Below, one piece after another: positions 31,856-41,324 of a DNA stretch of 64,000 nucleotides. The position numbers and the translations under genes were made by a program. Each line of letters begins with the position of its first letter. Position 1 is the first letter of the stretch. Origin of the DNA: Methylococcaceae bacterium (GTDB taxonomy: Bacteria > Pseudomonadota > Gammaproteobacteria > Methylococcales > Methylomonadaceae); assembly GCA_006844585.1 (NCBI GenBank), contig SPJM01000342.1, positions 1 to 64,000 on the forward strand, given 5' to 3'. The notes beneath the pieces are model-generated. The model was not told the origin of the DNA. It was given only the letters and a program-made list of their open reading frames with translations, and did no database searches.

Positions 31856-32560
31856 ATGCAAAATTTTCAAGCGGCATTCGCTAATGCTTTGCAAATGTTG
31901 AGGGCAGGCGATCCCTTATTGATGGAAAGCGTTGTTTTATCGTTGCAGGTCAGTTTGACTGCCGTGCTGTTGGCGGGTTTAGTCGGTTTTTTGGTCGGCG
32001 CTGTACTGGCGATGACCCGATTTCCCGGCAGACAATTCATTTCAGTTTTGTTAAACGCCTTAATGGGGTTGCCGCCGGTTGTCGTCGGATTGGCGGTGTA
32101 TATGTTGCTTTCTCGTAGCGGGCCGTTAGGCGCTTGGGGTTTGTTATTCAGCCCCGAGGCGATGATTATCGCTCAGTGGGTTTTAATAACACCGCTCATT
32201 GCCGCCTTAAGCAAGCAAGTATTTGAAGAATTGTATGCCGAATATAGTGAATTGTTAAAGTCTTTAGGGGCCAATAAGCGGGTGGTGTTGGCGACTTTAA
32301 TGTGGGAAGGCCGATTGAGTTTGACGGTGGTTTTATTGGCCGGCTTTGGAAGGGCGATATCCGAAGTCGGCGCGGTGTTAATCGTCGGCGGCAATATTGT
32401 TCATCATACTCGGGTGATGACGACGGCGATTGCTTTAGAGACGGCAAAAGGCAATTTGAGTATTGCTTTGGCTTTAGGCATTATTTTGATTTTTTTGGCC
32501 TGTTTAGTCAATGCGTTGATTTCCGTCTCTAATTTGTATTTGAATCGCTTTTCCGGATGA
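31856..32560 (+). CDS. tupB: ABC transporter permease, tungstate TupB-like
   Basis: Permease with [24 protein letters not shown] and GFGRAISEVGAVLIVGGNI motifs. Confidence 0.78.
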   Translation: MQNFQAAFANALQMLRAGDPLLMESVVLSLQVSLTAVLLAGLVGFLVGAVLAMTRFPGRQFISVLLNALMGLPPVVVGLAVYMLLSRSGPLGAWGLLFSPEAMIIAQWVLITPLIAALSKQVFEELYAEYSELLKSLGANKRVVLATLMWEGRLSLTVVLLAGFGRAISEVGAVLIVGGNIVHHTRVMTTAIALETAKGNLSIALALGIILIFLACLVNALISVSNLYLNRFSG

Positions 32561-32566
32561 TGAAAA

Positions 32567-33301
32567 ATGGATCACCGTATTGTTAATCCTACCTTGATGC
32601 CGTTGACAGTGAATGGTTTAAGCCTGATTCGGAACCAACGACAATTACTGAGCGATATTAGTTTTACCTTGAATAATGAGCAAGTCAGCGTAGTTTTGGG
32701 CGCCAACGGGGCGGGTAAAACCTTATTATTGAAACTATGTCATGGCTTGATTCAGCCCAGCAAGGGCGAAATAAGTTGGGGTGAAAAAGACCCAAAGCAA
32801 ATTGCTGAAAAACAAGCGATGGTTTTTCAGCGACCGGTTTTATTGAAGCGTTCAGCGGCGGATAATATTAATTATGTATTGAAACTGAAAGGTTTTGATA
32901 AACGACAGCGTCAACAAAAGATGCAGCAATGTCTGGAACTAACCGGGTTGACGCATTTAAAAAACCGACCGGCCAGAGTGCTTTCCGGGGGCGAGCAGCA
33001 ACGCCTGGCGCTGGCGCGCGCCTGGGCGATACAACCGGAAGTATTGTTTTTGGATGAAATAACAGCCAATTTAGATCCTTCGGCAACCGCGCTAGTCGAG
33101 CAATTAATTGAACTATTCGCTGCCAGCGGCGTGAAAATCATCATGACCACCCATGATTTAAATCAGGCGAAAAGATTGGCGGATGAGGTATTGTTTTTAC
33201 ATCAAGGCCGCCTATTGGAACATAATTCTGCCAAGCCGTTTTTTGAAGCCGCCGAACAACCGGCAGCCAAGGCTTTTGTGCGCGGGGAGTTGCTTTGGTA
33301 A
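32567..33301 (+). CDS. tupC: ABC transporter ATP-binding protein, tungstate TupC-like
   Basis: Walker A GANGAGKT; MVFQRPVLLKRSAADNI; LSGGEQQRLALARA; 7 bp after the permease. Confidence 0.78.
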   Translation: MDHRIVNPTLMPLTVNGLSLIRNQRQLLSDISFTLNNEQVSVVLGANGAGKTLLLKLCHGLIQPSKGEISWGEKDPKQIAEKQAMVFQRPVLLKRSAADNINYVLKLKGFDKRQRQQKMQQCLELTGLTHLKNRPARVLSGGEQQRLALARAWAIQPEVLFLDEITANLDPSATALVEQLIELFAASGVKIIMTTHDLNQAKRLADEVLFLHQGRLLEHNSAKPFFEAAEQPAAKAFVRGELLW

Positions 33302-33374
33302 AGCCGTAGGCTTCAAAAGTATTACAATGATTCCGTTTCATCTTAAACGGACATTTCCATGAGTAGGTCAAACT

Positions 33375-34115
33375 TCATTCCGACCAATGAATCAGTTCAA
33401 GTTCGCCGTTGAAATGCTCGACAATAGCGGTGCAACTCTCGACAAAATCACCTGTGTTGATGTAATAAAAGCCACCGATCATTTTTAATTCGGCATGATG
33501 AATATGGCCGCAGATAACGCCGTCAACAGCTTCTTTTTTCAGCGTGTTGACAATATTTTCTTCATAATCGGAAATGAACTGAACGATATTTTTGACCTTA
33601 TATTTAATATACGCCGCCAGGGAAAAGTGCGATTGCACGCCGAGCAGGCGGCGTACAAATCGAATCAAGCGATTTACTTGTAATAAAAAATCATATCCGT
33701 TACTGCCTAATTTTGCGATCCATTGATGATATTGGGCAATGGTGTCGTACTCATCGCCGTGTACAATCATAAATTTTTTTCCGTCTGCGGTGGTGTGATA
33801 GGCGGTGTTTATAACCTCAATATCGCCGAACACATAGTTGTTGTATTCTCTAACGTTTTCGTCGTGATTGCCCGGTATATAAGTGACATGGGTGCCGTGT
33901 CTGGCTTTACGCAGAATTTTTTGAATGATAGTGTTATGAGATGTCGGCCAATACATTTTTTTTGAGAGCGCCCAAAAATCGATAATATCGCCGACTAGAT
34001 AGAGATTTTCACTGTCATTATGTTTTAAAAAGTCCAACAATACATCGGCTTGGCATTGCGTAGAGCCGATATGCAAGTCGGAAATCCAGATGGTTCTATA
34101 TTGATTCGTTTCCAT
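33375..34115 (-). CDS. UDP-2,3-diacylglucosamine diphosphatase-like metallophosphoesterase
   Basis: WISDLHIGS, VGDIIDFW, IPGNHDE, VHGDEYD, CGHIHHAE calcineurin-like motifs. Confidence 0.82.
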   Translation of the reverse strand: METNQYRTIWISDLHIGSTQCQADVLLDFLKHNDSENLYLVGDIIDFWALSKKMYWPTSHNTIIQKILRKARHGTHVTYIPGNHDENVREYNNYVFGDIEVINTAYHTTADGKKFMIVHGDEYDTIAQYHQWIAKLGSNGYDFLLQVNRLIRFVRRLLGVQSHFSLAAYIKYKVKNIVQFISDYEENIVNTLKKEAVDGVICGHIHHAELKMIGGFYYINTGDFVESCTAIVEHFNGELELIHWSE

Positions 34116-34117
34116 AA

Positions 34118-34789
34118 TTAAAAGAGTTTCTTGTGTAATGCCGGTAGTAATGACAGTAAAGCAATCAATGTGAACGCCAGTATGATTTCGATGCTGATTA
34201 ATTCAGATGGCGAGCTGATTTGTTCAAGTTTACTGCCTGCATTGGCGTACATTAAGGAAGCGGGGATTACACCAATTGCCGTACTGTAGACATATTTAGA
34301 AAAAGAAATTCTGGAAATACCAGCTAAAATATTGGTTAAAAAATAAGGGACGATCATGATGAATCGTAAGGAGAGTAAATAATAAAAGCCGTTGTGTTCG
34401 ATGTCATCTTCGACTTTCTTTAAACGATGATAATATTTTTTTTCAAAGCTGTTTTTGAAGGTGTAACGGCTGAGCAGAAAGCCCAAGATGCAGGCCAGAA
34501 AGGTAGCCGTGATATTGAAAAAAGCGCCTAGATAAAAGCCGAAAAAAAAACCGCCCAATAATTTGAATAGCGCCGCCAAGGGTATTGGGGAATTGATGAA
34601 GATACAGCAAGCTAGATAGAACAATGCGACCGAGAGCTGATAATTAAGTTGAATGAATTCGCCGATTTGTTGTTTGTGTTGATTGATTTTTTCAAAAGTT
34701 AAATAATCCATTGAAACAGCGGAAATCGCGCAAAATGACAGTAATATAATGATCGGAAAAATTGTCGATTTTTGTAAAAAGCCCGGCAT
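34118..34789 (-). CDS. TVP38/TMEM64 family membrane protein
   Basis: Multiple TM; LFKLLGGFFFGFYLGAFFNITATFLACILGFLLSRY; LRFIMIVPYFLTNILAG. Start at 34789 preferred because the upstream extension runs into the repeat element. Confidence 0.78.
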   Translation of the reverse strand: MPGFLQKSTIFPIIILLSFCAISAVSMDYLTFEKINQHKQQIGEFIQLNYQLSVALFYLACCIFINSPIPLAALFKLLGGFFFGFYLGAFFNITATFLACILGFLLSRYTFKNSFEKKYYHRLKKVEDDIEHNGFYYLLSLRFIMIVPYFLTNILAGISRISFSKYVYSTAIGVIPASLMYANAGSKLEQISSPSELISIEIILAFTLIALLSLLPALHKKLF

Positions 34790-34830
34790 TGTTTGATTGC
34801 TATACGTTGAAATGAACAAGAATCCAACTG

Positions 34831-34988
34831 AGGAGCGTTCACGAAATAATTTCGACAACTGACTTGCCTTTTTATCCGCCTTCAGCGTTGCACAAACAAT
34901 TACATAGCTTGCTATGCGCCTGTTTGTGCGCCTTGAAGGCAAATAAAAATTCTGCGCCAGTTGCCGAACTTATTTCATTCCCGTTCCT
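34831..34988. repeat. Second MITE-like palindromic element sharing its core with 25188-25431
   Basis: Imperfect ~30-bp terminal inverted repeats; core palindrome GCACAAACAattaCATAGCttGCTATGcgccTGTTTGTGC (34890-34929); shares cttcagcgttgc and the catagc..gctatgcgcc core with the first element. Confidence 0.65.
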
Positions 34989-35119
34989 TATTAAATTGGC
35001 ATGCAGCATGGAATGGTTACATGATTTTATGACTTGCGTATGACGAGATTAATCGTCATCATTAAATGCAATTCTCATCGCCAAAATTGGAGGTGTGGAA
35101 GGGATGATGCTTCGTGGTA

Positions 35120-35683
35120 ATGGATGCGGATTTTATAGAACGGTTTGATCAGTATAAGGAGAGTCTTTTGTTTTTTTACTCTTTACCTGTTTTTTTTGAC
35201 GATGTTAATGTCATGACTCGAATAGAGTTTTTGTTGATTTTAGCGGTGCTGTTGTGTTTTTTTTGGTTCACTGCTCCGCAGCCGGAGGGGGCTGTTGTGT
35301 CGTCCAAAGAGGCGTCGGCGACCAGGGATCATTTAGTAGAGGCGTGGTTGGGACGCAAGCCTTTGTGGATGATTTTTTGGGTTTTTTTTATTGTTCTTAA
35401 CGCTTTGGTTTTTTATGTCGATGGTTTAGCGATTAGCGGTCGGTTCACAGTTTCAAGCTGGGATGCGTTTTACTTTATATTGTTTACCCCGACTGTATTT
35501 TGGACGGTTTGCATCTGGCGCAATTCCGCTAATACGCGTTTTAGATTTTGGGCCGCTTTCGCCAGATTGGCGTCGGCGACCGTTTTTTTCGATTTTTTTC
35601 TAAAACTGGTTTTAAGGTTTGCCTACGCTCGTATTTTTTTCAATTGTCAGGAAGCGGTGCTGGACTATGCGGCTTGTTTTTAA
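35120..35683 (+). CDS. Hypothetical membrane protein
   Basis: ORF with several hydrophobic segments; no family recognised. Confidence 0.5.
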   Translation: MDADFIERFDQYKESLLFFYSLPVFFDDVNVMTRIEFLLILAVLLCFFWFTAPQPEGAVVSSKEASATRDHLVEAWLGRKPLWMIFWVFFIVLNALVFYVDGLAISGRFTVSSWDAFYFILFTPTVFWTVCIWRNSANTRFRFWAAFARLASATVFFDFFLKLVLRFAYARIFFNCQEAVLDYAACF

Positions 35684-35705
35684 CCCAGCCTTCGAAAGCT
35701 GGGTT
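35682..35705 (+). terminator. Stem-loop between convergent genes
   Basis: AACCCAGC-cttcgaaa-GCTGGGTT, perfect 8-bp stem overlapping the stop codon of the upstream ORF; weak T-tract. Confidence 0.55.
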
Positions 35706-35725
35706 AAGCGGTTTGCATTTTGGCG

Positions 35726-36298
35726 CTAAAGTGAATTTAAATAGGCGCTGATTGCTTTAATATCTTCGTTGCTTAAGTTTTTTGCAATTGCCGCCATCGG
35801 GCCGCCCTTGCGATTGCCTTTTTTGAAACTGCTCAATTGTTTGCTGAGGTATTGGGTTTGCTGACCCGCGAGTCTGGGGATTTGACTGCGCCCGGCGCCT
35901 TGTGCGCCATGACAGCCGAAACACATCATGGCTTTTTGTTTGCCGGTTTCAATTAATGTGGAATTTTTATCAAGATCTTTTGATTTTAATTGTTGTTTGG
36001 CGAAATAAGCGGCAATTTCTTTAATGCTGTTATTGTCCAGGTTGGCGGCGATTTGATTCATCGTCGGGTTGATTCTTTGCTTGTTTTTAAAAGCCGTTAA
36101 TTGCGCTTTTAAATATTTGCTTTGTTGCCCCGCCAGGCTGGGGGTTGTGCTGTTATGACTGACGCCTTTGTCGCCATGGCAACCCTGACACAAAGCAACT
36201 TTATTTTCAATAGTTTGCGCTTTGGCTGCGGGTAGCGCGGTGAATAAAAGCAGGTTTGAAAAAAATAAACAAATAGTCAATTTGTGAACAGTATTCAT
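35726..36298 (-). CDS. Di-haem cytochrome c (c4/c553-like)
   Basis: Signal peptide; two CXXCH motifs, CQGCHGDKG and CFGCHGAQG; conserved tandem repeats. Confidence 0.87.
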   Translation of the reverse strand: MNTVHKLTICLFFSNLLLFTALPAAKAQTIENKVALCQGCHGDKGVSHNSTTPSLAGQQSKYLKAQLTAFKNKQRINPTMNQIAANLDNNSIKEIAAYFAKQQLKSKDLDKNSTLIETGKQKAMMCFGCHGAQGAGRSQIPRLAGQQTQYLSKQLSSFKKGNRKGGPMAAIAKNLSNEDIKAISAYLNSL

Positions 36299-36666
36299 GG
36301 CTGAGAACCTCAATTATATATGGGACATTCTAATAGGCTATGGTGCGCGACTATTGGGATTTTGTAAAAATCGCAATGACTAACTTTGTTAATTAGGACT
36401 GAGCAAAAAGACACGCTAGTTTCGGGTTTTATAAAATTCTCAGTCCTTAGGTAATGAAAATAACCCCTTGTCGCTTAATATTGTCTGAATTTTAGGCGGC
36501 GGTTGTCATGACCGGGATAAGTTTAGATTAAGTAGGGATATGAAACAAGCAATCCTTAGCGGATTGGGTTAAAATAATTGCGTTTTGCATTGATTTTTCA
36601 TGCCATTTATGAGTGTTGGAGGCATAATCAATGTGTTTAATTGAATGCAACTAAGAGAGAATATCC

Positions 36667-37944
36667 GTGGCCAAAATTACTGAAGTGCCCAGTCCTTTTT
36701 GTGGCGTAGGAACTGATGATTTGGTTGTTGAGGTGGATGGAACAACCTTGACTGTCAAAGAAAACGGTTGTGCTGTGAATACGCCGGCTTTTGAACAAGC
36801 GATAAGCGACTTGAAACCTCGCATTAATGGCGAAGAAGTTGAGTTGGAGCAAGCTGTTGCTAAAGCCGCTGAATTGTTGGCGAATAGTTATCAGCCGTTG
36901 ATCGGCGGTTGCGCAAGCGATGTGAACGGTATGCGCGGCGTATTGGCGGTGGCCGATCATTGCGGCGCAGTCGTTGATAATATCAATTTCAATGCAGCTA
37001 GACGCAATTATTTAACCATGCAGGATTCCGGCTGGATGAACACCACCCTGGCTGAAATAAAAAATCGTTGTGATTTATTAGTCTTGGTCGGTGTTGACCT
37101 GGAAGCTTTTTCACCGCGTTTTTTTGAACAATATATATGGTGTGACGACGCCATGTATTTGGATAATGCCGCCGCCCGGCAAATTGTTTATTTAGGTAAA
37201 GCGCCTTCAGGTGCGGCCTCAACTTCGCCGGATGGGGCAGCTGCAAAAGTGTTGGCTTGTGATGATGCGGACTTACCGGAATTATTAGCGGTGTTGGCGG
37301 CTTTGTTGAAAAAGCAGCCTTTGCAAGTTGAGGCGGTGGCTGGTATCGCATTGCCGGAATTGCAGACGTTGGCGGAACAATTAATGAACGCTAAATACGG
37401 TGTAATAAGCTGGGCGGCCAGCGCCTTGGATTTCAGCCAAGCTGAGTTAACCGTTCAGTCAATTTGCAATACAGTTAAAGAGATTAATGATTTGGGCGTC
37501 CGTTGCTCAGGGTTTCCTTTAGGTGGAAAAAAAGGCGATGTAACCGCTAATCAAGTCAGCGGATGGATAACCGGTTATCCGGCGCGGGTCGCTTTTAATC
37601 GTGGTTATCCTGAATATGATCCTTTTCTTTATGATGGTATGGCGATGTTGAGCAATGGCGAAGTGGATGTGTTGTTATGGGTAGAGGCTTTTAATAGTGA
37701 AGCAGCGCCGCCATCGGCCGGTATTCCGACTATTGCGGTGGGTCGTTCCGGGATGCAATTTGAAAAAGAACCGGATGTTTTTATTCCGGTGGGAACGCCC
37801 GGCATTGATCATGCCGGTCATGCTTATCGATTGGATAACGTGGTGGCCTTGCGCTTGAAAAAATTAAGAGATTCCGGCTTACCGAGTACGGCGGAAGTGT
37901 TGAATGCCATAGAAAATCTGTTGCAGGTGAAGAATGCTGATTAA
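36667..37944 (+). CDS. fhcB: Formyltransferase/hydrolase complex subunit B (formylmethanofuran dehydrogenase B homologue)
   Basis: Start of fhcBADC; FwdB-like sequence; GTG start. Confidence 0.9.
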   Translation: MAKITEVPSPFCGVGTDDLVVEVDGTTLTVKENGCAVNTPAFEQAISDLKPRINGEEVELEQAVAKAAELLANSYQPLIGGCASDVNGMRGVLAVADHCGAVVDNINFNAARRNYLTMQDSGWMNTTLAEIKNRCDLLVLVGVDLEAFSPRFFEQYIWCDDAMYLDNAAARQIVYLGKAPSGAASTSPDGAAAKVLACDDADLPELLAVLAALLKKQPLQVEAVAGIALPELQTLAEQLMNAKYGVISWAASALDFSQAELTVQSICNTVKEINDLGVRCSGFPLGGKKGDVTANQVSGWITGYPARVAFNRGYPEYDPFLYDGMAMLSNGEVDVLLWVEAFNSEAAPPSAGIPTIAVGRSGMQFEKEPDVFIPVGTPGIDHAGHAYRLDNVVALRLKKLRDSGLPSTAEVLNAIENLLQVKNAD

Positions 37945-39607
37945 ATTAAAAGGCGGAAAGGTTTTTGATCCTGCCGCCGGGGTCGATGGGAAAACTCAAG
38001 ACATCTATATTCAAGATGGCAAAATCGTTAAAGCGCCGAAACAGGATGCAGGCGTCAAAATTGATAAAGAATATGATTTGCAGGGAAAAGTAGTGATGGC
38101 GGGCGCCATTGATATGCATACCCATATCGGCGGCGGCAAAGGTAATATCGCTCGTATTTTATTGCCGGAGGATCACCGTGCTGATCCGGTTGTGCGCGGA
38201 CAGATTACCCGGTCTGGATGTGGTCATGTAATGCCCAGTACTTATGTGACCGGTTATCGTTATGCCGAAATGGGCTATACCGCCGCTTTCGAACCTGCGG
38301 TATTGCCTGTTAATGCGCGTCAGGCGCATATGGAAATGGGCGACACGCCGATTCTGGATAAGGGCGGCTATGTGATGTTAGGCAGTGATGATTATTTACT
38401 GCGGATGATGACGGCTAACAAAGATCAGCAAGCGATTAATGATTATGTGGCCTGGACCTTACAAGCGGCTAAAGGCATTGGTATAAAAGTGGTCAATGCC
38501 GGCGGTATTAATGCATTCAAGTTTAATCAGCGACAATTAGATCTGGATGAGAAAAATGTCTATTATGATGTGTCGCCCAGACAAGTGTTGCAGAGTTTGG
38601 CGACGGCTGTTAATCAATTAGGCATTCCGCATCCTTTGCATGTGCATGGCTGTAATCTGGGGGTGCCGGGTAATGTTGAAACGACTCTGGACACCATTCA
38701 AGGCATCGGCGGCCTGCCGATGCATTTAACCCATATTCAATTTCACAGTTATGGGGCGGAGGGCGACTTCAAATTTTCTTCCGGCGCTGCGCAAATTGCC
38801 GAGGCGATTAATAAAAACAAAAACATTACCGCCGATGTCGGGCAGATATTATTCGGACAAACGGTAACCGCGTCGGGCGATAGTATGCACCAACACGCCA
38901 ACCATCAATTCGCTAATCCATCTAAATGGGTTTGTATGGATATTGAATGCGACGCCGGATGCGGGGTGGTGCCGTTTAAATATCGCGATCAAAACTTCGT
39001 CAATGCTTTGCAATGGGCGATTGGTCTGGAAATATTCTTATTGGTGGACGATCCTTGGCGGGTTTTCTTGACGACAGATCATCCTAACGGCGCGCCGTTT
39101 ACCAGTTATCCGCATTTAATTCGCTTGTTGATGGATAAGAGCTTCCGCAACGATATGTTGGCGACGATTCATCCGGAAGCGCAAAAAATGACGACTTTGG
39201 CGTCTATTGACCGAGAATACTCATTACAGGAAATCGCCATTATGACCCGGGCGGGGGCGGCCAAATTGGTTGGCCTGCATGACAGAGGCGGCTTATCATC
39301 CGGTAATTGGGCGGATATTACCGTTTATACCGAGCATGAAGATCGGCAAAGAATGTTCGAAAAACCGGATTATGTGTTCAAAGATGGGCAATTAGTGGTG
39401 AAAGACGGCGAAGTGGTGAAAGTGACTTGGGGAACCACCCATATCGTTAAGCCGGATTATGATGCTTCCGTGGAAAAAGACTTGAAAAAATATTTTGATC
39501 GTTATCTGACCATGAAACTGGGTAACTTTAAAATCAGCGATGATGAATTCACTGAAGACGGGCGCGGCAGTTTAACGGAGCATCCGCTGAAAGGAGGTGC
39601 GGCATGA
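37934..39607 (+). CDS. fhcA: Formyltransferase/hydrolase complex subunit A (amidohydrolase)
   Basis: GAIDMHTHIGGGKGN; PLHVHGCNLGVPGN; LTTDHPNGAPFTSYPHLI. Confidence 0.94.
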   Translation: MLIKLKGGKVFDPAAGVDGKTQDIYIQDGKIVKAPKQDAGVKIDKEYDLQGKVVMAGAIDMHTHIGGGKGNIARILLPEDHRADPVVRGQITRSGCGHVMPSTYVTGYRYAEMGYTAAFEPAVLPVNARQAHMEMGDTPILDKGGYVMLGSDDYLLRMMTANKDQQAINDYVAWTLQAAKGIGIKVVNAGGINAFKFNQRQLDLDEKNVYYDVSPRQVLQSLATAVNQLGIPHPLHVHGCNLGVPGNVETTLDTIQGIGGLPMHLTHIQFHSYGAEGDFKFSSGAAQIAEAINKNKNITADVGQILFGQTVTASGDSMHQHANHQFANPSKWVCMDIECDAGCGVVPFKYRDQNFVNALQWAIGLEIFLLVDDPWRVFLTTDHPNGAPFTSYPHLIRLLMDKSFRNDMLATIHPEAQKMTTLASIDREYSLQEIAIMTRAGAAKLVGLHDRGGLSSGNWADITVYTEHEDRQRMFEKPDYVFKDGQLVVKDGEVVKVTWGTTHIVKPDYDASVEKDLKKYFDRYLTMKLGNFKISDDEFTEDGRGSLTEHPLKGGAA

Positions 39608-40500
39608 TTATCAACGGTGTAACAATTGATCAAACTTTCGCCGAAGCTTTTCCGATGAAAGCGACGCGGGCGATAATTACCGCACAAAATGAAAAATGGG
39701 CGATGATTTCCGCGCAAGCGATGACCGGATTTGCAACCTCGGTCATTGCTTGTGGTTGCGAAGCCGGTATTGAGCGGGTTTTATCGCCTTCCGAAACGCC
39801 TGACGGCAGACCGGGCGTATCAATCCTGATTTTTGCGATGGGTGGAAAAGGCTTGGCCAAGCAATTGGAAACCCGCGCCGGACAGTGTGTTCTGACATCG
39901 CCGACTTCAGCTTTATTTGCCGGTATTGATGAAGGAAAGCAGATTCCATTGGGTAAAAACCTGCGCTATTTCGGCGACGGCTTTCAAATTTCCAAAAAAA
40001 TTAACGGTAAGCGCTATTGGCGGGTGCCGGTGATGGACGGCGAATTCTTGGCGGAGGCCACCACCGCCCAAGTCGGAGCGGTCGGCGGCGGTAATTTCCT
40101 GGTCTTGGCGGAATCTCAGCCGCAAGCTTTAGCGGCTTGTGAAGCGGCAATTGAAGAAATGAGAAAAATACCCAATGTGATTATGCCGTTTCCCGGCGGC
40201 GTAGTGCGTTCCGGTTCTAAAGTCGGTTCTAAATATCCGGCCTTGGGCGCATCAACTAATGATGCATTTTGTCCGACTTTAAAAGGCGTGACTCAAACGG
40301 ATTTGTCGCCGGAAATTGAATCGGTGATGGAAATCGTCATCGATGGTTTGACTAAGGAAGATATAGATCAAGCTATGCGGGTCGGCATACAAGCTGTTTG
40401 TGATATGGGGGCGGAGCAGGGCATTAAACGGATTAGCGCCGGAAATTACGGCGGTAAGCTGGGACCTTTTCATTTTCATTTGCAGGAGATTATGGCGTGA
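39604..40500 (+). CDS. fhcD: Formylmethanofuran:tetrahydromethanopterin formyltransferase
   Basis: MIINGVTIDQTFAEAFPMKATRAIITA; FPGGVVRSGSKVGSKYPALGASTND. Confidence 0.95.
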   Translation: MIINGVTIDQTFAEAFPMKATRAIITAQNEKWAMISAQAMTGFATSVIACGCEAGIERVLSPSETPDGRPGVSILIFAMGGKGLAKQLETRAGQCVLTSPTSALFAGIDEGKQIPLGKNLRYFGDGFQISKKINGKRYWRVPVMDGEFLAEATTAQVGAVGGGNFLVLAESQPQALAACEAAIEEMRKIPNVIMPFPGGVVRSGSKVGSKYPALGASTNDAFCPTLKGVTQTDLSPEIESVMEIVIDGLTKEDIDQAMRVGIQAVCDMGAEQGIKRISAGNYGGKLGPFHFHLQEIMA

Positions 40501-41312
40501 GCGCATTAACCTTAACCATGAAACACAGGTTAGATCAGCGGGTGGATATGTCGCCGTTGGTTTGTCATAAACTGGCCGGGCTAACGCCGGAGCAAATCGG
40601 TGCGATTGAATTGCAGTGCGGCAAACAAAAAATTCGCGTCGATTCATTATTCAAAATTCAGGGCGATGACACCCAAAACCTCATCATTGCCAATAGCTTT
40701 GCTAAGTTGGATTATATCGGCAAGGAATTACAAGGCGGTCAAATTACCATTGAAGGCGATGTCGGCGCTTATCTTGGCATGCAGATGCAGTCAGGCGTGA
40801 TTCATGCGAAAGATGATGCCGGGCTTTACGCCGGTTGTGAAATGAAAGAGGGTTTGTTGCAGATTGACGGCAATGCTGGTGATTTTCTGGGCGCAGCCTT
40901 GCCGGGTAATAAACAAGGTATGAAAGGCGGACGCATTTTGGTCAAAGGCAATGTCGGCGAACGCGCCGGCGATCATATGCGCAGGGGGGCGATTTTAATT
41001 GAAGGCGATGTCGGCGCCTATTGCGGCTCAAGAATGGTGGCCGGCACCATTGCGGTGATGGGACAATGCGGTCGTTATCCGGGTTACGCGATGCGTAGAG
41101 GGACTTTATTGTTTTGGCAGGCTGTACAAGCGCCCGCTACTTTTAACGATTGCGGTTCTCATACTCTGGCGTTTCTGCCGATTTTGTTTTCTTCTTTTGG
41201 CGACTTGAATAGTCATTTTGCTGAACCGAGCGAGGTTTTTAATCGCGTTCAACGTTACGGCGGCGATTTGGCGGAAACGGGGCGGGGAGAAATATTGGTT
41301 AAACTGGCTTAA
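40497..41312 (+). CDS. fhcC: Formyltransferase/hydrolase complex subunit C
   Basis: GXXGXXXG right-handed beta-helix repeats (EGDVGAYLGMQMQSG, KGNVGERAGDHMRRG); operon position. Confidence 0.93.
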   Translation: MSALTLTMKHRLDQRVDMSPLVCHKLAGLTPEQIGAIELQCGKQKIRVDSLFKIQGDDTQNLIIANSFAKLDYIGKELQGGQITIEGDVGAYLGMQMQSGVIHAKDDAGLYAGCEMKEGLLQIDGNAGDFLGAALPGNKQGMKGGRILVKGNVGERAGDHMRRGAILIEGDVGAYCGSRMVAGTIAVMGQCGRYPGYAMRRGTLLFWQAVQAPATFNDCGSHTLAFLPILFSSFGDLNSHFAEPSEVFNRVQRYGGDLAETGRGEILVKLA

Positions 41313-41324
41313 GGAGCGGCCATT

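Noticed and set aside
36395-36447. AGGACTGAG...CTCAGTCCT inverted repeat upstream of fhcB
   Set aside because: Only 9 bp with a ~35-nt loop; no copies seen nearby and no supporting element structure.
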